Shown: positions 44,068-56,536 of the stretch, piece after piece | How the letters are laid out: each line of letters starts with the position of its first letter | How positions within the stretch are numbered: the stretch's first letter is position 1 | Assembly: GCA_001599715.1 (NCBI GenBank) | Contig: BCHU01000002.1 | Coordinates: 124,001 to 188,000, forward strand | DNA from: Phaeotremella fagi | Lineage: Eukaryota > Basidiomycota > Tremellomycetes > Tremellales > Phaeotremellaceae | Direction: 5' to 3' | Length of the DNA: 64,000 nt | Notes under the pieces: model-generated | Told to the model about the DNA's origin: nothing | The model's input: the letters and a program-made list of their open reading frames with translations, nothing else | The model's database searches: none | Position numbers and translations under genes: made by a program

Positions 44068-45405
44068 ATGGTATCCACAGAATTAAAATCAGACAACCCA
44101 AGTTTTGTCCTTCACGGAATTCATAAAACTCAATACGATGAAGTAAGTCTTACCCCGTCGTCAAGGTACGCACTAACCTCCAACTTTACAGCGACCAATT
44201 CCAGAGATCATCGATGATCAAGTTCTTGTAGCTGTCGCCAAAACCGGTATCTGCGGCTCTGATGTTCACTATCTCAACCATGCTGCTATCGGTACCTTCG
44301 TTCTCAAAGAACCAATGTGTTTGGGTCATGAGAGTAGTGGAATCGTCGTTAAATTGGGTCCCAAAGTTACCGCAGACAAGGGTTTGAAAGTTGGTGATCG
44401 TGTTGCTTTGGAACCTGGAATTGGATGCAGAACTTGTGATTATTGTAAAAGTGGTGTCTATGAGGTGAGTACTTTGTTGATACTGTAACGAATATATCCG
44501 AAAGCGTTTGCTAATCATGGCTTAGTTGTGTTCAAACATGACTTTCGCAGCGACCCCTCCATACATCTACGGAACTCTTTGTAGATATTACGCTCTCCCT
44601 TCTGATCTCTTACACCCTCTTCCTGACTCGGTCACGCTTGAAGATGGTGCTTTGATGGAACCTCTTTCAGTAGCTGTTCACTCAGTTTCCACATTGGCTC
44701 ACATGAAATCAGGTTGGAAAGTCGTCATCTTTGGTGCTGGACCAGTCGGTCTTCTTTGTATGGCCGTTGCTAAAGCTCTTGGAGCCAGTCAAGTTATCGC
44801 TGTCGACATCAACAAAGAAAGATTGGAATTTGCTAAAAGCTACGCTGCCTCGGATATTTTCATTCCTGTAAGTGGACGATCTATACCCTCAAGACTTGGC
44901 AGATGTTGACCTTGACCTCAGTCTGCTAAAAACCAAGACGAAGCTGCAGACGATTATACCGCTCGTCTTGCCAATGAAATTCGATCTGAGTTGAAGATCC
45001 CCTCTCAAGGTCGTCATTCTCTCAATCTCGCCATTGACGCTTCGGGAGCAGCTGTCTGTATTCAAACTGCCATCCATCTCTTAGGTCCAGGGTGGGTCTC
45101 AAGTACTGGACTAACTGTCTAACATACTGATCAAACCTCTTAGTGGGACCTTCGTTCAAGTTGGTATGGGTGCACCAACGATACCAATCCCAATGTTCCA
45201 CGTTGTCACGAAACAATTAAAAGTTCTTGGTTCATTCCGATACGGAACAGGTGATTATCCACTTGCAATCTCTTTAGTTGAAAGGGGTTTGGTCGATTTG
45301 AAACCTTTGGTCACTCATCGATACAAATTCGATGAAGCTTTGGTTGCGTTTGAGACTACACAAAAAGGGAAGGATGGAAGTGGAAAAGTGAGTATTGAGT
45401 TTTGA
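44068..45405 (+). CDS. Zinc-dependent polyol dehydrogenase (xylitol/sorbitol dehydrogenase type)
   Basis: Medium-chain NAD(P)-dependent dehydrogenase; by sequence a D-xylulose reductase/sorbitol dehydrogenase relative that oxidises polyols to ketoses. Catalytic zinc residues lie in KTGICGSDVHYLNH and CLGHESSGIV; the structural zinc site is GIGCRTCDYCKSGVYELC with four cysteines. The Rossmann motif is VVIFGAGPVGLLCMAVAKAL followed by VIAVDINKERLEFAK (acid at strand 2 end fits NAD+). The C-terminal part LLGPGGTFVQVGMGAPTIPI and FRYGTGDYPLAISLVERGLV is typical of SDH/XDH. ATG 44068, stop TGA 45403, four introns. The next gene in the same direction is an inositol/sugar-type transporter 438 bp away. 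Exact substrate cannot be told from sequence alone. Confidence 0.92.
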
Positions 45406-45842
45406 TCGTTTGCTGATCACTCAGTCTGCTATCAAGTGTATCATTGATGCACCTCTATAAGGTGAATTACGGTCTAGGGTTGATGGGCGGTTTTGAAAGG
45501 CTTCTCGGTGATATATAACGAATGTCATGTAAATGCAAAAGTGTTGGGCTTCAACAGTCATTTCGGATGATTCTTTCTCAACATTTTATGTTAATGCGCC
45601 GAGCAAAACCAACTGAAAAGCTTGCATATGTGGAGACCAGTAAGAATGAAACGAATAATTAGTCACTCATAAGTATACTTATCATCTTCGACCATTGAGA
45701 AAGAAAGTAAGAAAGAAATCAAAATTATACTCAAAACTACCACGGACCGGCAAAAGCTTTATCCAGTTGAACCGTAAGTTACCGAGTAAACATCAACTTC
45801 GAGTAGATAACAACCAAATCTTAAGACTCATTATCGTTATCG
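45406..45842. other. Intergenic, 437 bp
   Basis: 3' flank of the dehydrogenase and promoter of the transporter. Nothing specific seen. Confidence 0.5.
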
Positions 45843-48236
45843 ATGGGTACAACGCAGATCAGATCACCGAGTCGGTTGTTACAGCATGTTCATGATGAAC
45901 CTGATTGGGGGAGTACCAGTACGAGCCCTGTTATTAGTCGTAGAAATTCTGATGATGGAATGAAAGATGGGGAGGTTGATGAGCGTGAAGTAGTAGTTGA
46001 AGGGGAGGATCGGTGAGTGTCAAGTACCCCCAGGCTGGTTATCCGTTTTGAACACTGCTGATGTGATGATTCGGACATTGCTAACATCGTCATTCACTTC
46101 TAGGGTGACCACCTTCGTTTGGATTCTAGTTTCTTCAGCTGCAATCTCTGGGTTATTATTTGGTGAGCTCTATACCGTTCTACCTCTAAGAGTTATTCAA
46201 ACTGATTCATATAAAATCGGAAATAGGTTATGACACAGGTGTAATCTCCGGAACGTTAGTGATAATTAAAAAAGATTTAGGTGTAGTTTTGAGTGATTGG
46301 CAGAAGGTCAGTTAGAGGTTCAATACAAAACAGACAGAATATAGGTTGATATTCTGGATAGGAAATTATCACCTCTGCTACTACGTTTGGTGCACTTATT
46401 GGTGGTCTTCTATCAGGGGTACTTTCAGATTATTTGGGTCGTAAACCTGTGATTGGGATTGCGAATGTTGTCTTCATACTGGGCGCTTTTGGACAAGCTG
46501 TACGTTGGACGAATTCTTCCTTTCAATATGGATTTTTGAACTTACGATTCATGTGCTTGGTAGATATCTGAGACTGTTTCTGGTATGGTGACAGGTCGAT
46601 TCGTTGTGGGTCTAGGTGTTGGGATTGGTATGTCCTACGTAGTACGCTTGATATTTATCTGACAGATTATAGCTTCTTGTATAGTCCCCTTGTACATTGG
46701 AGAACTTTCACCTACAAAGATTAGAGGTACTTTGGTAACTCTGAATGCTGTTGCAATAACTCTAGGTCAAGTTTTAGCTTATGGTAGGCTTTTCCAATCA
46801 TGACTCCTAGATTTGACCTGAAAGAACGCGTTAGGTGTAGGCGCTTGGTACCAACATGTCCCAGGTGGATGGAGGTACATGGTAGGGATAGGTGGTATCC
46901 CAGCCTTGATCCAATTGGCATCTTTAACGATCCTACCTGAATCTCGTATGTCAAACCAAAACATTCATCAACCGAACACTGATGGAATCATCCCAAAACA
47001 GCAAGAATACTATTATTGCGAAATCAACAACCCAGTGCCCGAAAGATTCTCAAACAGATATATCCTTTAGCCAACGATTCGCAGGTCAATTCTAAATTGG
47101 ATATCATGGATAGAGCGGTTAAGCAGAGTTTAGCTGTTCAGAGTTCTTCGAGTCTTTGGGAGAGGGTTGGAAGTTTGTTTCATGTTGGTGTTAATCGTCG
47201 GGCTCTGAGTGAGTACATATCATGTAAATTTAGTGTGTGTCTGATGTTGATCATCGTTATAAGTTGTTGGATGTGGGTTACAGGCTGCCCAACAACTTTG
47301 TGGATTCAATACTTTGATGTAAGATCCTCTCTAGGTCGATACCATTCCGTCGAACTAATTGGTGTAGGTACTACTCGGCCTCAATTTTCGCTATGCTCGG
47401 TTTCAGAAACGCAACAGCTGTCGGTATGATCATTGCAGGGATAAATTTCTTGTTCACACTGGTAGCTCTCAAGGTGATTAACTGAGTCAACTCCATCAAA
47501 CTAACGAGTGTCAGATAGTAGATCCATTCGGTAGAAGAAGAACAATGATCTGGACCATGCCCATCATGACGATATTCCTTATTTTCGCAGCGATATTCTT
47601 CCATTGTAAGTATAATCAAAAAGGATAATCTGGCTGACTCAAGGAAACAGTCCTCACTCTTAAAACCGGTGGGATTCTGGTTGAAGGTAGTGAATACTCT
47701 ACTGTTTGGTCAGCGTTGGTCCTGTTCGCCATGATAGGTTATGTATCAGCCTACGCAACTGGGTTAGGTAACATACCTTGGCAACAGGGTGAATTGTTTC
47801 GTTTGGAGGTTAGAGGTCTTGGTACAAGTATCTGTACAGCTGTTAACTGGTAATCCCTTTTTTCAAACATAATCGTCGTTCAACTGATTGAATACCATCT
47901 AGGTCATGCAATTTAATCATAGCAGCTACGTTCTTGACGTTAATGAGAATAGCTCATCCAGCCGGAGCTTTTGCCATCTACGCAATATTCTGTGCGATCG
48001 GTTGGTTGTTTTGTTATTTCTTTTATCCAGAGACTTCGGGGTGAGTGTTATGATCAATTTTGAATTCGGGGAATGTTGTTTTGATCAGGCAACGTTGTGC
48101 CGCTTTTAGATTATCGCTGGAAGAAGTTTTCTCGATTTTCGAAGACGATTTCGGTATTGAGAAATCTGAGATTCTTAGACGAAATAAAGATGATAGAGAG
48201 AGGGAGATGCTGTTGGCTTCGCATAGTGATGTTTGA
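45843..48236 (+). CDS. MFS sugar transporter, myo-inositol (Itr) type
   Basis: Twelve-span proton symporter of the sugar-porter family; motifs point to myo-inositol uptake. ATG 45843 starts a cytosolic N-terminus ([19 protein letters not shown]). Family marks: [56 protein letters not shown], then PESPR formed exactly by splicing TCTC|CAAGA, and late [20 protein letters not shown] and [20 protein letters not shown]. Without that splice the frame runs into [11 protein letters not shown] and stops, so the intron at about 46951-47008 is well supported. Around twelve introns. Tremellales carry expanded inositol-transporter families used for growth and, in Cryptococcus, host inositol uptake (family knowledge). 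It lies downstream of the polyol dehydrogenase. Confidence 0.93.
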
Positions 48237-48299
48237 TCGATTTAGATGATATATAGAGCGCGGACAATATTTGTTTTACATCACAACTTGTAACCTACT

Positions 48300-49843
48300 T
48301 TATACATATGTAATCGTAGTACCCAATTTCCAAACACCAACCAATTTTTCTATCCACCATTGTAAAAACAATCTGAACCATCCCCGAAATCCTAATCCGT
48401 TTCTCACAATCCTTAAACGTTCTCTCACATCAACAGCGTTTCCCGCACCAGCTCCAACAATCCCAGCATGTCGTCGAGCGCGTCGTCGAATCGAAATTAT
48501 CGTGAATAGAATCACGAAGATTGGAAATGGATATTTCAGTGTTGTTTGGAAATGTTGATTTTTGAATATTGGAAGTATGAGAGATGAAATTGATGTTGGA
48601 AAGATTTTCATGATGTTTTCTTCGAATTTGGTTAGATGGTTAGGTGGGGATGAATGATGAGTTGGATTAATGTAGAATTTGTTGATCTCATCTTCATCTG
48701 ATGTATCCACTGCTTTCCCTTTACCTTTCCTATCCACTTGATCCGAATTCGGGGTGGTCAGAGTATTTTTCAATGCTTTGATGATGCTGGCCGGACGGGC
48801 TGTTCTTTCACTAGACGATGTTGAGGTTGAACTGGATCTTGATCGAGTTTTGGATTTGGATGTGGATTTGGTCTCGGTGTCGGTCTGTAATTTGAATTTC
48901 GTAGGTGTTGAAGAGGTTTCCTCTTGATATAGCGATGATGATGGTGAAGGAAGAGTTAAGGAATTTGAAGGAGAATTCGGATTAGATTTGATTTTGTTTT
49001 CAACTGATCGTATGTGTCTGTAAAGATTCTTTTCAATGTCAGTTAGGAAACGTATGGCAGAGGATTTCCCCAACTCACTTCCTTCCTTTTTGAAGATAAC
49101 ACCACTTCCCCATCAAGAAATCCCCTTGCCATCTCGAATTCACCTTCCCTACATAGAATCTCACCCACGAATAAATCGACGACTTTCAAATAACCTTCTC
49201 TGGCTGATTCAACAAGGATCTTTTGATTGTGGTTGTTCTGTTTTGAAGTTCGATTTTTGGATTTCCCTTCGGACAAGGTTGATATTGAATAGATGAAGGA
49301 ATCGGGTAGTCGACTTAACCAATTTTCCACCAGTTCATGACCGAACGATAAACTTTTTTCTTGCGGTAGTTTGATACATGCCAATAAAATCGTTGAAACT
49401 AACGAAGGCGGTAGTAATCTTGATTCGTCTCTTAGGTTGTCCGAGTAATATTTCTTTCGACATATATCATTGACTTTGCGTAATAAACGATCAGGTGGGG
49501 TTGGTTTCAACAATTCAACAATTTCTTTTGGGAATTTGGAAAGATTGTTTTGGGACGGTGGATCTGAATATAACGATGTATAAGAACTGATGACCAATTT
49601 AAGAGTTTTGATCAATTTGATGTCATCTTGTACAGACGATTCCTTGATTTCATACCAGATATTGTCATCGTTTTTGGTGAAAAACTTGTCATTGTTGAGT
49701 AATCGATTTAATGTTGCTTGAGTTTTGACGTGATCACGACGAATGAACGATTGGACGGCGGATTGATAGATGACTTCGAATTCTGTCTCGGTTTTTGACT
49801 GTGATAATTGATCACGGGTCAAGAATGAGGATGGGGATGTCAT
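48300..49843 (-). CDS. Tail-region membrane protein, possible Pex26-like peroxin
   Basis: Not firmly recognised. ATG 49843 gives MTSPSSFLTRDQLSQSKTE, then an all-helical domain with IYQSAVQSFIRRDHVKTQAT and ENWLSRLPDSFIYSISTLSE, where tetratrico-like helix pairs could form. One intron is supported: donor GTGAGT after SSKRKE and acceptor AAAG at the branch CTAACTGAC, which restores NLYRHIRSVENKIK. A low-complexity S/T/K linker follows, then a hydrophobic segment LKYPFPIFVILFTIISIRR about 60 residues from the end and a basic tail (RRRARRHAGIVG). Layout (helical cytosolic domain, one C-terminal span) resembles the tail-anchored peroxins Pex26/Pex15, but no diagnostic residue was seen. An upstream in-frame ATG at 49930 is possible. 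Confidence 0.6.
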
Positions 49844-49900
49844 TCTGTGCTTTGAACAGAGTATAGATGTTGTTGAAAGTTGAAAAAGCAGATGAGACAA

Positions 49901-50035
49901 ATGGATGTTGTTGTTAATCCCGGTAATCAAGTTTCCGAATCGAATCTTCGAAGGAAATTGAAGAATTTAGAGATGACAAATTTAGCACTTCAACATCCAT
50001 CATCTCATGCAACAACATCAAGGTATAAGCCTTAA
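49901..50035 (+). other. Upstream ORF of RTP1, 44 codons
   Basis: ATG 49901 (MDVVVNPGNQVSESNLRRKL) to TAA 50035, in a frame different from the RTP1 start and overlapping it by 29 nt. It is antisense to the 5' end of the Pex26-like gene. It may limit RTP1 translation, or be the true N-terminus through a splice I could not place. Confidence 0.45.
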
Positions 50036-53000
50036 GACAATCATTTCATCTGCCAAATCACTTCTACAACCACCAGAACCACTTCCATCAAATCCATACC
50101 AATTAATACAGAGATTAATCTCGTCGTCCTCGCTTCTTCCAGATTCTTGGAAAATCGAAAATCCAAAATGGGAAATTGAGGATGAAACAGAGGAAATCGG
50201 TGATAACGATGTGTCTACGAGTGAAGTTTCTATTGAAAGAAGGAGGCGAAGGAGGGATGATCTGGTTTATATAGTTGGGAAAAGATGTTTTGCTTTGTTG
50301 TTAGAAATGCAGAATTGGTTAGAGAAGGAATTTTGGGCGACGGAATTAAGAGATGGTTTGGATACTAAAGATTGTATGTGATATGCTTTTGTATAGACTA
50401 ACGATATAGTCCTACTCGGAACTGCTGATATGAGAATCATGAGACTTTTGATTAGTCATTCAATCACTTCATACCTCTTACCTCACGCTGTACAATATCT
50501 CAAATTAATCAATTCACCAACCGAAACCTCTATATCGAATCTCAAAGAAACTTTGGAATCTTTGTTGAAGATCCTTCAACCTCATCGTATACCTTCATCA
50601 AGCACTTCGTCATATCCACCAACCCTCATAACCCAAACCTTAATAACTTCCCATCTCCCACCTATCTTTCTATCAACGATTCTCCTCTCCTACACACCAT
50701 CAGCTCATCCAAGTCTCCATGCCGAACTTCGTTCGTTATTCTCACAAACCCTCAACACTCTCTCACCAACGTTAACCATATCAACGTTAGGTGCTGTACT
50801 ATCCTTCATTCAATTGGGTCAGAAACGACAGCCAAAAGGATGGATTCGAAAATGGCCTTCATATTTGGAGAATGCTGTTACCAAAAGCATGTCTGGTCAG
50901 ATGGATCGTCCAGGTGGTATCATTGGAATTATGGAGAATGTTTTCGGTGAAATTAGTACTTTAGGTGATTGTAGGTGTCACACAAAGAAATCTGACTAAC
51001 TTCAAGCTGTGGATGGTGAAAAACTGGAACAAATCGCTAATATCTTGACGAAAGTTCCGAAGAATCATTCTCCAGAGGTGAGAGTTCTATTGCTATGTTG
51101 CTGACGATAGATATATCTCACGCAAATGATGAATAAATTGCTTAATATCCTATTTGAACACTCTGCATATCCAGTAGTATTCATCAACGCAGTTTGTTAT
51201 ACCGTTCATCGACTTTGGTTGAACTCGGAGACGATCGTTGGACAAATCGTTAAACGACGTCTACATTCTGTATGGACACCAACGATAACTGTAGATCATC
51301 AGCGGGCTGTTAGAGCAGATCCAACAAGCCCAGTTTCGCTTCAAAATTCAATCGAGATCAATAAATCCATCGACGTTATTCGTTTATTAACACTATACAG
51401 TCCCCCATCTTCAGCATACGTAGATTACTTGGTAGCTCCGATTCTACCTCCTTTATTTGCTCTTCATGATCATTTGGAAAGTAAAGTTGGTGATATTCAA
51501 ATACGCTCGACTACCAAGGGCAAAAAACCAGAACCTGTGCAGACACTTTCATCGGCCGTCAGTGAGCTGTTGAAGATTTGGGGACAAGTGGTTGAGAAAG
51601 ATAATGGTGTAAAGGGAGTTTGGGAGATTGTTAAAAGAGGTGGGGGGTGGGAAGGGGATGAATTCGGTGAAATATTCTGGGAGGGTTATGACGAACTTAA
51701 ATTGGTTTATGGATTGTAAGTTGGGATTTATGAGAACATGCTCATCCTACCAGACGATCTTCACCAGATCTAAATGATATCTCTGACCCAGAAGATCTTG
51801 CGGATATCAGTCAAATCCACCTTTCACCTAATCCTAGGATTTTTGCTGGTTATCTGAAAAATATCGATCGAGCTGATATCTCGTCGACGATTTTCTTGAA
51901 AGTTTTAAACGAATGGCGTACACGTTCAAATGAAGAGGAGGGTGATCCTCTCGAGTGAGTCTTGAGTTTCTTTCAAGGTAGAGATAGGCTTTAATACTTG
52001 TGCAGCTCACTTTTGTATCTTCAAATAACGCTTCAAATGATTGAAACGTTAGGCGACAAATTGATGCAGGCGCCAGGAGACGTCCTGGGTTTTGTTGAAG
52101 GAGTTTTACATGATGAGGTTGAGTCTTTACGGAGTAGAAACGAAGAAAAACTTGTTAAACCTTTGATCTCTGTTATTGGGGATGAAGGAGATGAAGGATT
52201 GGGTGAAGCTGATGAAGAGGAATATGATGGGATTGGGAAAATGGGAATGGTTGAGACGGCTATCACTTTACTTCTGTCTTGTCTGGAAGGTGAGACTTGG
52301 ATCTGTTGCAGATCACTAACAATCTCAGCCAACGAAGCTCTCGCTCAGAGTAACACGGCTATCTTAATCCCTATCGATTCACATCTCGATTTCCTATCGA
52401 AGAATTCAAAGCAATCAAATATCCGTCGTCTAACTCAAGAGGCGCAACTGGTCATCTTGATCAGAAGGGTATCAACGACGTCGAACAACTCAACTTCATC
52501 TAATCCCAATCAAGTAATCACAAAATATCAACAGGCACTGAAATTAATCCAAGATCCAATCTTACCAGTTCGAGCCCACGGCTTGACGTTACTCATTGAA
52601 CTGGTGAAAGATGAAAATTACGACAAAGCTTTGACACCTAGTATCATTGATATCTTGATATCAAATCTCTTGGATTCAGATAGTTATATCTATTTGAATT
52701 CCGTTAAAAGTTTAGCTGGAATCGTTGATGATTTGGGTAAAGAGGTTTTTAAAAGTTTAATGAAAATCTATCAAGATTGTTTGGTATCTTTCGATAACGG
52801 TTTAGACGGTTCTTTGGATAAAACTTTGAGATTAGGTGAAGCTTTAGCGATGATCGTTAAAAGATCTGGGAAAGCTTTCGGTTTGTACAGTAAGTGACAA
52901 CCATCTTAGATACGGTTAACCAGATCTTAGGCGAAATGATTATTCCGGTGTTATCGAATGTGTTCCCAAAGGAGTCGTTACCTACAATAATCCGTTCATC

Positions 53001-53583
53001 GTCTCTATCGATACTTTCAACCTGCGCCGAAACGGACTATCTCACCATACTGAAATACAAAGAATCATTAATCAACAGTTTAATCGATCTCATCCAAATC
53101 GAATCTGTCCCCACTTCATCTAAACCTAAACCTAAATTAGAAGATTCACCAGCTACCCAAACTGAAATTCAGTTCGGAAAGAAGAAAATCCAATTGATAG
53201 ATGATGAAGAAGATGAGATCGATGAAGTGAAAGAAGTAGTTCCAGGACCTAGGATATTGGATGAAGATCCCGTAAAGTTGGATAGTAAACATCCAGCTTT
53301 GAGACGTGGAGCTCTAGTCCTATTCGGTCATTTGATTGGGGGTATTCTCGAATCAACCGTTGAAGATCACGACGCACTTCCAACTGAAGAATTCAAATTA
53401 CGATTACCAGGTCAATCAATTTCTCCGATCCTTAGAAACAAACGCGAGAGATTAGATCATTCAACTTTGAAACGGGGGATAACTGTTATCAACTACGTAG
53501 CTCTAACTGATGATGATGAAATGGTTAGAAGTCTGGCGAAAGAGGTTCAAGGATTGTTAAAGAATTTGACGACTAGCTTGTAG
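50007..53583 (+). CDS. RTP1: RNA polymerase II assembly/import factor Rtp1 (TANGO6 family)
   Basis: HEAT-repeat protein that helps assembly and nuclear import of RNA polymerase II (yeast Rtp1); animal homolog TANGO6. From ATG 50007 (MQQHQGISLKTIISSAKSLL) through many exons. The RTP1 C1 region includes LPVRAHGLTLLIELVKDENY and SDSYIYLNSVKSLAGIVDDL, the most conserved block, with FKSLMKIYQDCLVSFDNGLD after it. The C2 region near the end reads HPALRRGALVLFGHLIGGIL and RGITVINYVALTDDDEMVRS. About seven introns; length near 1000 residues. The start codon is not certain because an overlapping upstream frame precedes it. It is divergent from the Pex26-like gene with under 170 bp between the ATGs. 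Confidence 0.85.
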
Positions 53584-53770
53584 AAAACGATATGTATGAT
53601 ACATTTGTCAAGAAAGATCAATATGGGGTTATAGAATTATTTTGATCACCAACTAACGAAGACGAAATCGATTCGGAACGGTCATCATGTTTTTTGGTGT
53701 ATGTTCATGATTTATCCATGGGGGTATTTGACAAAGGATTTTGGATAAATTTTGATGAAGTGAGATTTGA

Positions 53771-56055
53771 TTAACATCCAACTAATGTTGCAGTGTTTGA
53801 ACCCTGATTGTTTTTTTATCAGTTTTTGTAAGAGGGCAATAAGAGTTAAGACTTACTGGGTAATACCAGAATGAAACAGCTATGATTAGGTAGAGCATCA
53901 TCAGAACCAATCCCTCCATCCAACTAGAAACAGAATCAGTAAATCTCTTCCCCTGCTTTCCTTTACATCACATCAAAAGACTTACTTCGATCGACCATCT
54001 GATAACGTTTGGTTGACAATCAAAACACTCAAGAAAAGGACAATAGATTCGTATGCTAAAAATTCAAAGTTTGTCAACAATGTTAAACCGTAATTAATTT
54101 GAAGTCGGGTGACTTACGATCGAACAACAAAGTCATGGGTTTACCGATACACCAAGCCAACAATTCAATAACAGGAATAACGAAAAGTGCGATTTGGATC
54201 GATGAACCGACCTAAGTACCTTCCATCAGTTTCAAGTCCACAAAGATAAAGTAGTATAACATACAGCAACTGAAATTGATAGATCTAATTTATCTTTAAC
54301 TGATACAGAAACAGCGGTGAAATGTTCAGCAGCGTTACCGACCTTACAAACAGATGTTAGAGTCTATCAAACCTGAAAGTACTGTCCAAAACTTACGATA
54401 GGAAGTAGAATTAATCCAACCCATTCAGCAGAGAGTGCAGGGTTAGATTCGACTAAACCGTTGATACTGTCAACGAGGAATTCGGCAGTAACTCCAACAA
54501 GTACAGTGACGAGGACCATCAAGCCCTAAAACCCACATTTATCAATTGAGATCTTGTAGAATAAATGTCGGAGTAACTTACGACAGTACAAGTGATATTC
54601 ATTTGTGGGACTTCTTCTGCTTCTTCCTCGTCAGGTGGATCAACGACAACTGGACCTTCTTCAACTTGTGGTACGGCAGTTGGTGAAGTCGATTCTGATC
54701 CGGTTGCATCTTCTTCATCACGTTTTTTACGATGGAAATTTGGCATTCTGATATTCTGGGTTGCGTTGGTGACGTTCTCTGGATAACGGGTTGAAGACGA
54801 GACTTCGTCATCGGCGTAGAAGGTCTATATCAAATCAGTATTGTAGTATGTATGATGATGGTGTAGACTTACTGCATGTGTCCACATTTGAAAGATCAAA
54901 TAACCAATGTAGAGTAGTAAGAGGAGTATGGCGACACCATGACTCATAGCCAACAGATCGTCCCCTTCTTGTGCGCTAGTGAGAGATAACCCTTCACCAG
55001 TTGCCGAAGTAGTGATTGAGAAATGGAAAGCTGATGGAATAAGGACTGCGATAACTGCGATTAAAAGGAGGGAAGCGTTTAATTGAGCGGCGGTTGATTT
55101 GATAGTCTGTTCTGAGAATTTAGTGCCACCGGCGAAGAAACACCTGGAACGAGGGTTAGTCGGGAGTCTGTGATGCATTGGGAACAGACGTACATTCCAA
55201 GAACGAGGAGAAGATTCGAAAGAATAGAACCGACAAGCGAAGATTGGACGACGGCAAGTTCACACTAAATGTCAATATCGGGATATGATCCTTGACCTAC
55301 CTTGATCAAAGCGAGAATGGCGACGATCAATTCAACAGCGTTTCCTAGAGTTGCATTTAATAAACCACCGATCATCTGTCCAAGTCTCATTGAAGCCTCT
55401 TCAGTGGCGAAACCAAGTAAAGCAGCTAAAATAGATTGTCAATACTGATCTCGTTGAATGATTGCGATCACACTAACCGAGTGGAATGATCGAGATGAAC
55501 GTCATGATGAAAACAACTGTATCAGAGATCGAATCTTTACCACCAGAATGTTTGGCTAAATAAAGAGCCCAACCGATCGGGATGAAGACGAGTAGGACGT
55601 TCCTGGAAACATGTTCAGCATGACCTTCATTTATGTGAAGAAGTAGAGAAAACCTACAGCCAACTACTAGTAACAGCTGCCTTGATACTCGAAGCATAAG
55701 TTGGACTCTGCCCGATTTTCTTATCAGGAGTAAACAACCCAGTTGTCATTCTCTTAAGGACTCCAGCTCCAGGATCGACCGAAGCAGCCCTTCTAGACCG
55801 TTGCGATTCTGAAGTCTGTCGTCTGACAGATGATGGATGACCATTGGATCCGGTGGTATCAACAGTGACTGTCCTGTTACCTCTCCTTCTTGGGATTGCC
55901 GATATAGGTTCTATAGCTGGTGAGGCTGTATGATCGATTGGGTTTGAATGTTCTAATTTTGGGGTTGTTGGTGGTGAAGAGGTTAAAGTTGGTTCTGCTG
56001 TTTGTGGGTGAATGAAGGTTACCCGTTGAATGTTGTTTTGATCGTTATTTGACAT
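53771..56055 (-). CDS. VCX1: Vacuolar Ca2+/H+ antiporter Vcx1 (CAX family)
   Basis: Vacuolar exchanger that lowers cytosolic calcium using the proton gradient. ATG 56055 starts a disordered N-terminus ([20 protein letters not shown], then [12 protein letters not shown]). First alpha-repeat: [20 protein letters not shown]; second: [20 protein letters not shown] with [25 protein letters not shown] and GNAAE are the cation-binding motifs. Further spans include [35 protein letters not shown] and [20 protein letters not shown]; a cytosolic acidic loop ([11 protein letters not shown]) lies in the middle. About ten introns. The end joins WYYP(V) through GTAAGT to GTTGGATGTTAA, giving a WYYPVGC end and stop at 53771; read-through would give a longer unlikely tail. 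Confidence 0.94.
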
Positions 56056-56536
56056 GTTATGTATTTATTTAGAGAGTTAAGGGAAGAAAATGCCAAGATG
56101 ACTTGGTTAGTGCTTGTTTATATATTCATTGAGATACCAAGTGAAAGGAAGAGAACTGGGTGTGGACTTACTCATTGTAGGAAGGAAGGAAGGGAGGGAA
56201 GGGGGCGGTTGCCAAGTTTAACAAGTAACTTGTAAATCGAGTAAACACAGAGAGTGCCTTTCGTTCAACGGTCTAACGGTGAGCTGGGATGAAATGGGTG
56301 GATGTAACGAGCGTACTTGAGTTGGAGAGATGGGGTAAGATGTGATGATGATGATAGAGAGTGTAAGTATGGTATGGTATGATGAATTAATTAACAAGTA
56401 AACACTCTAGAACGATGATGCGCAGATCTCAGTGTATGCTGTGCAATGACCACTTTGACTTAAAAATAACAAGGCTTGGCGTGGCACTCAAACAATGGCA
56501 CCACACCAAGACAACCATAACCACACGTACATACAT
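56056..56536. other. Intergenic, 481 bp
   Basis: Promoter of Vcx1 and 3' flank of the hydrolase gene. Short purine-rich tract (AAGGAAGGAAGGGAGGGAAGG) near 56175-56200. Confidence 0.5.
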
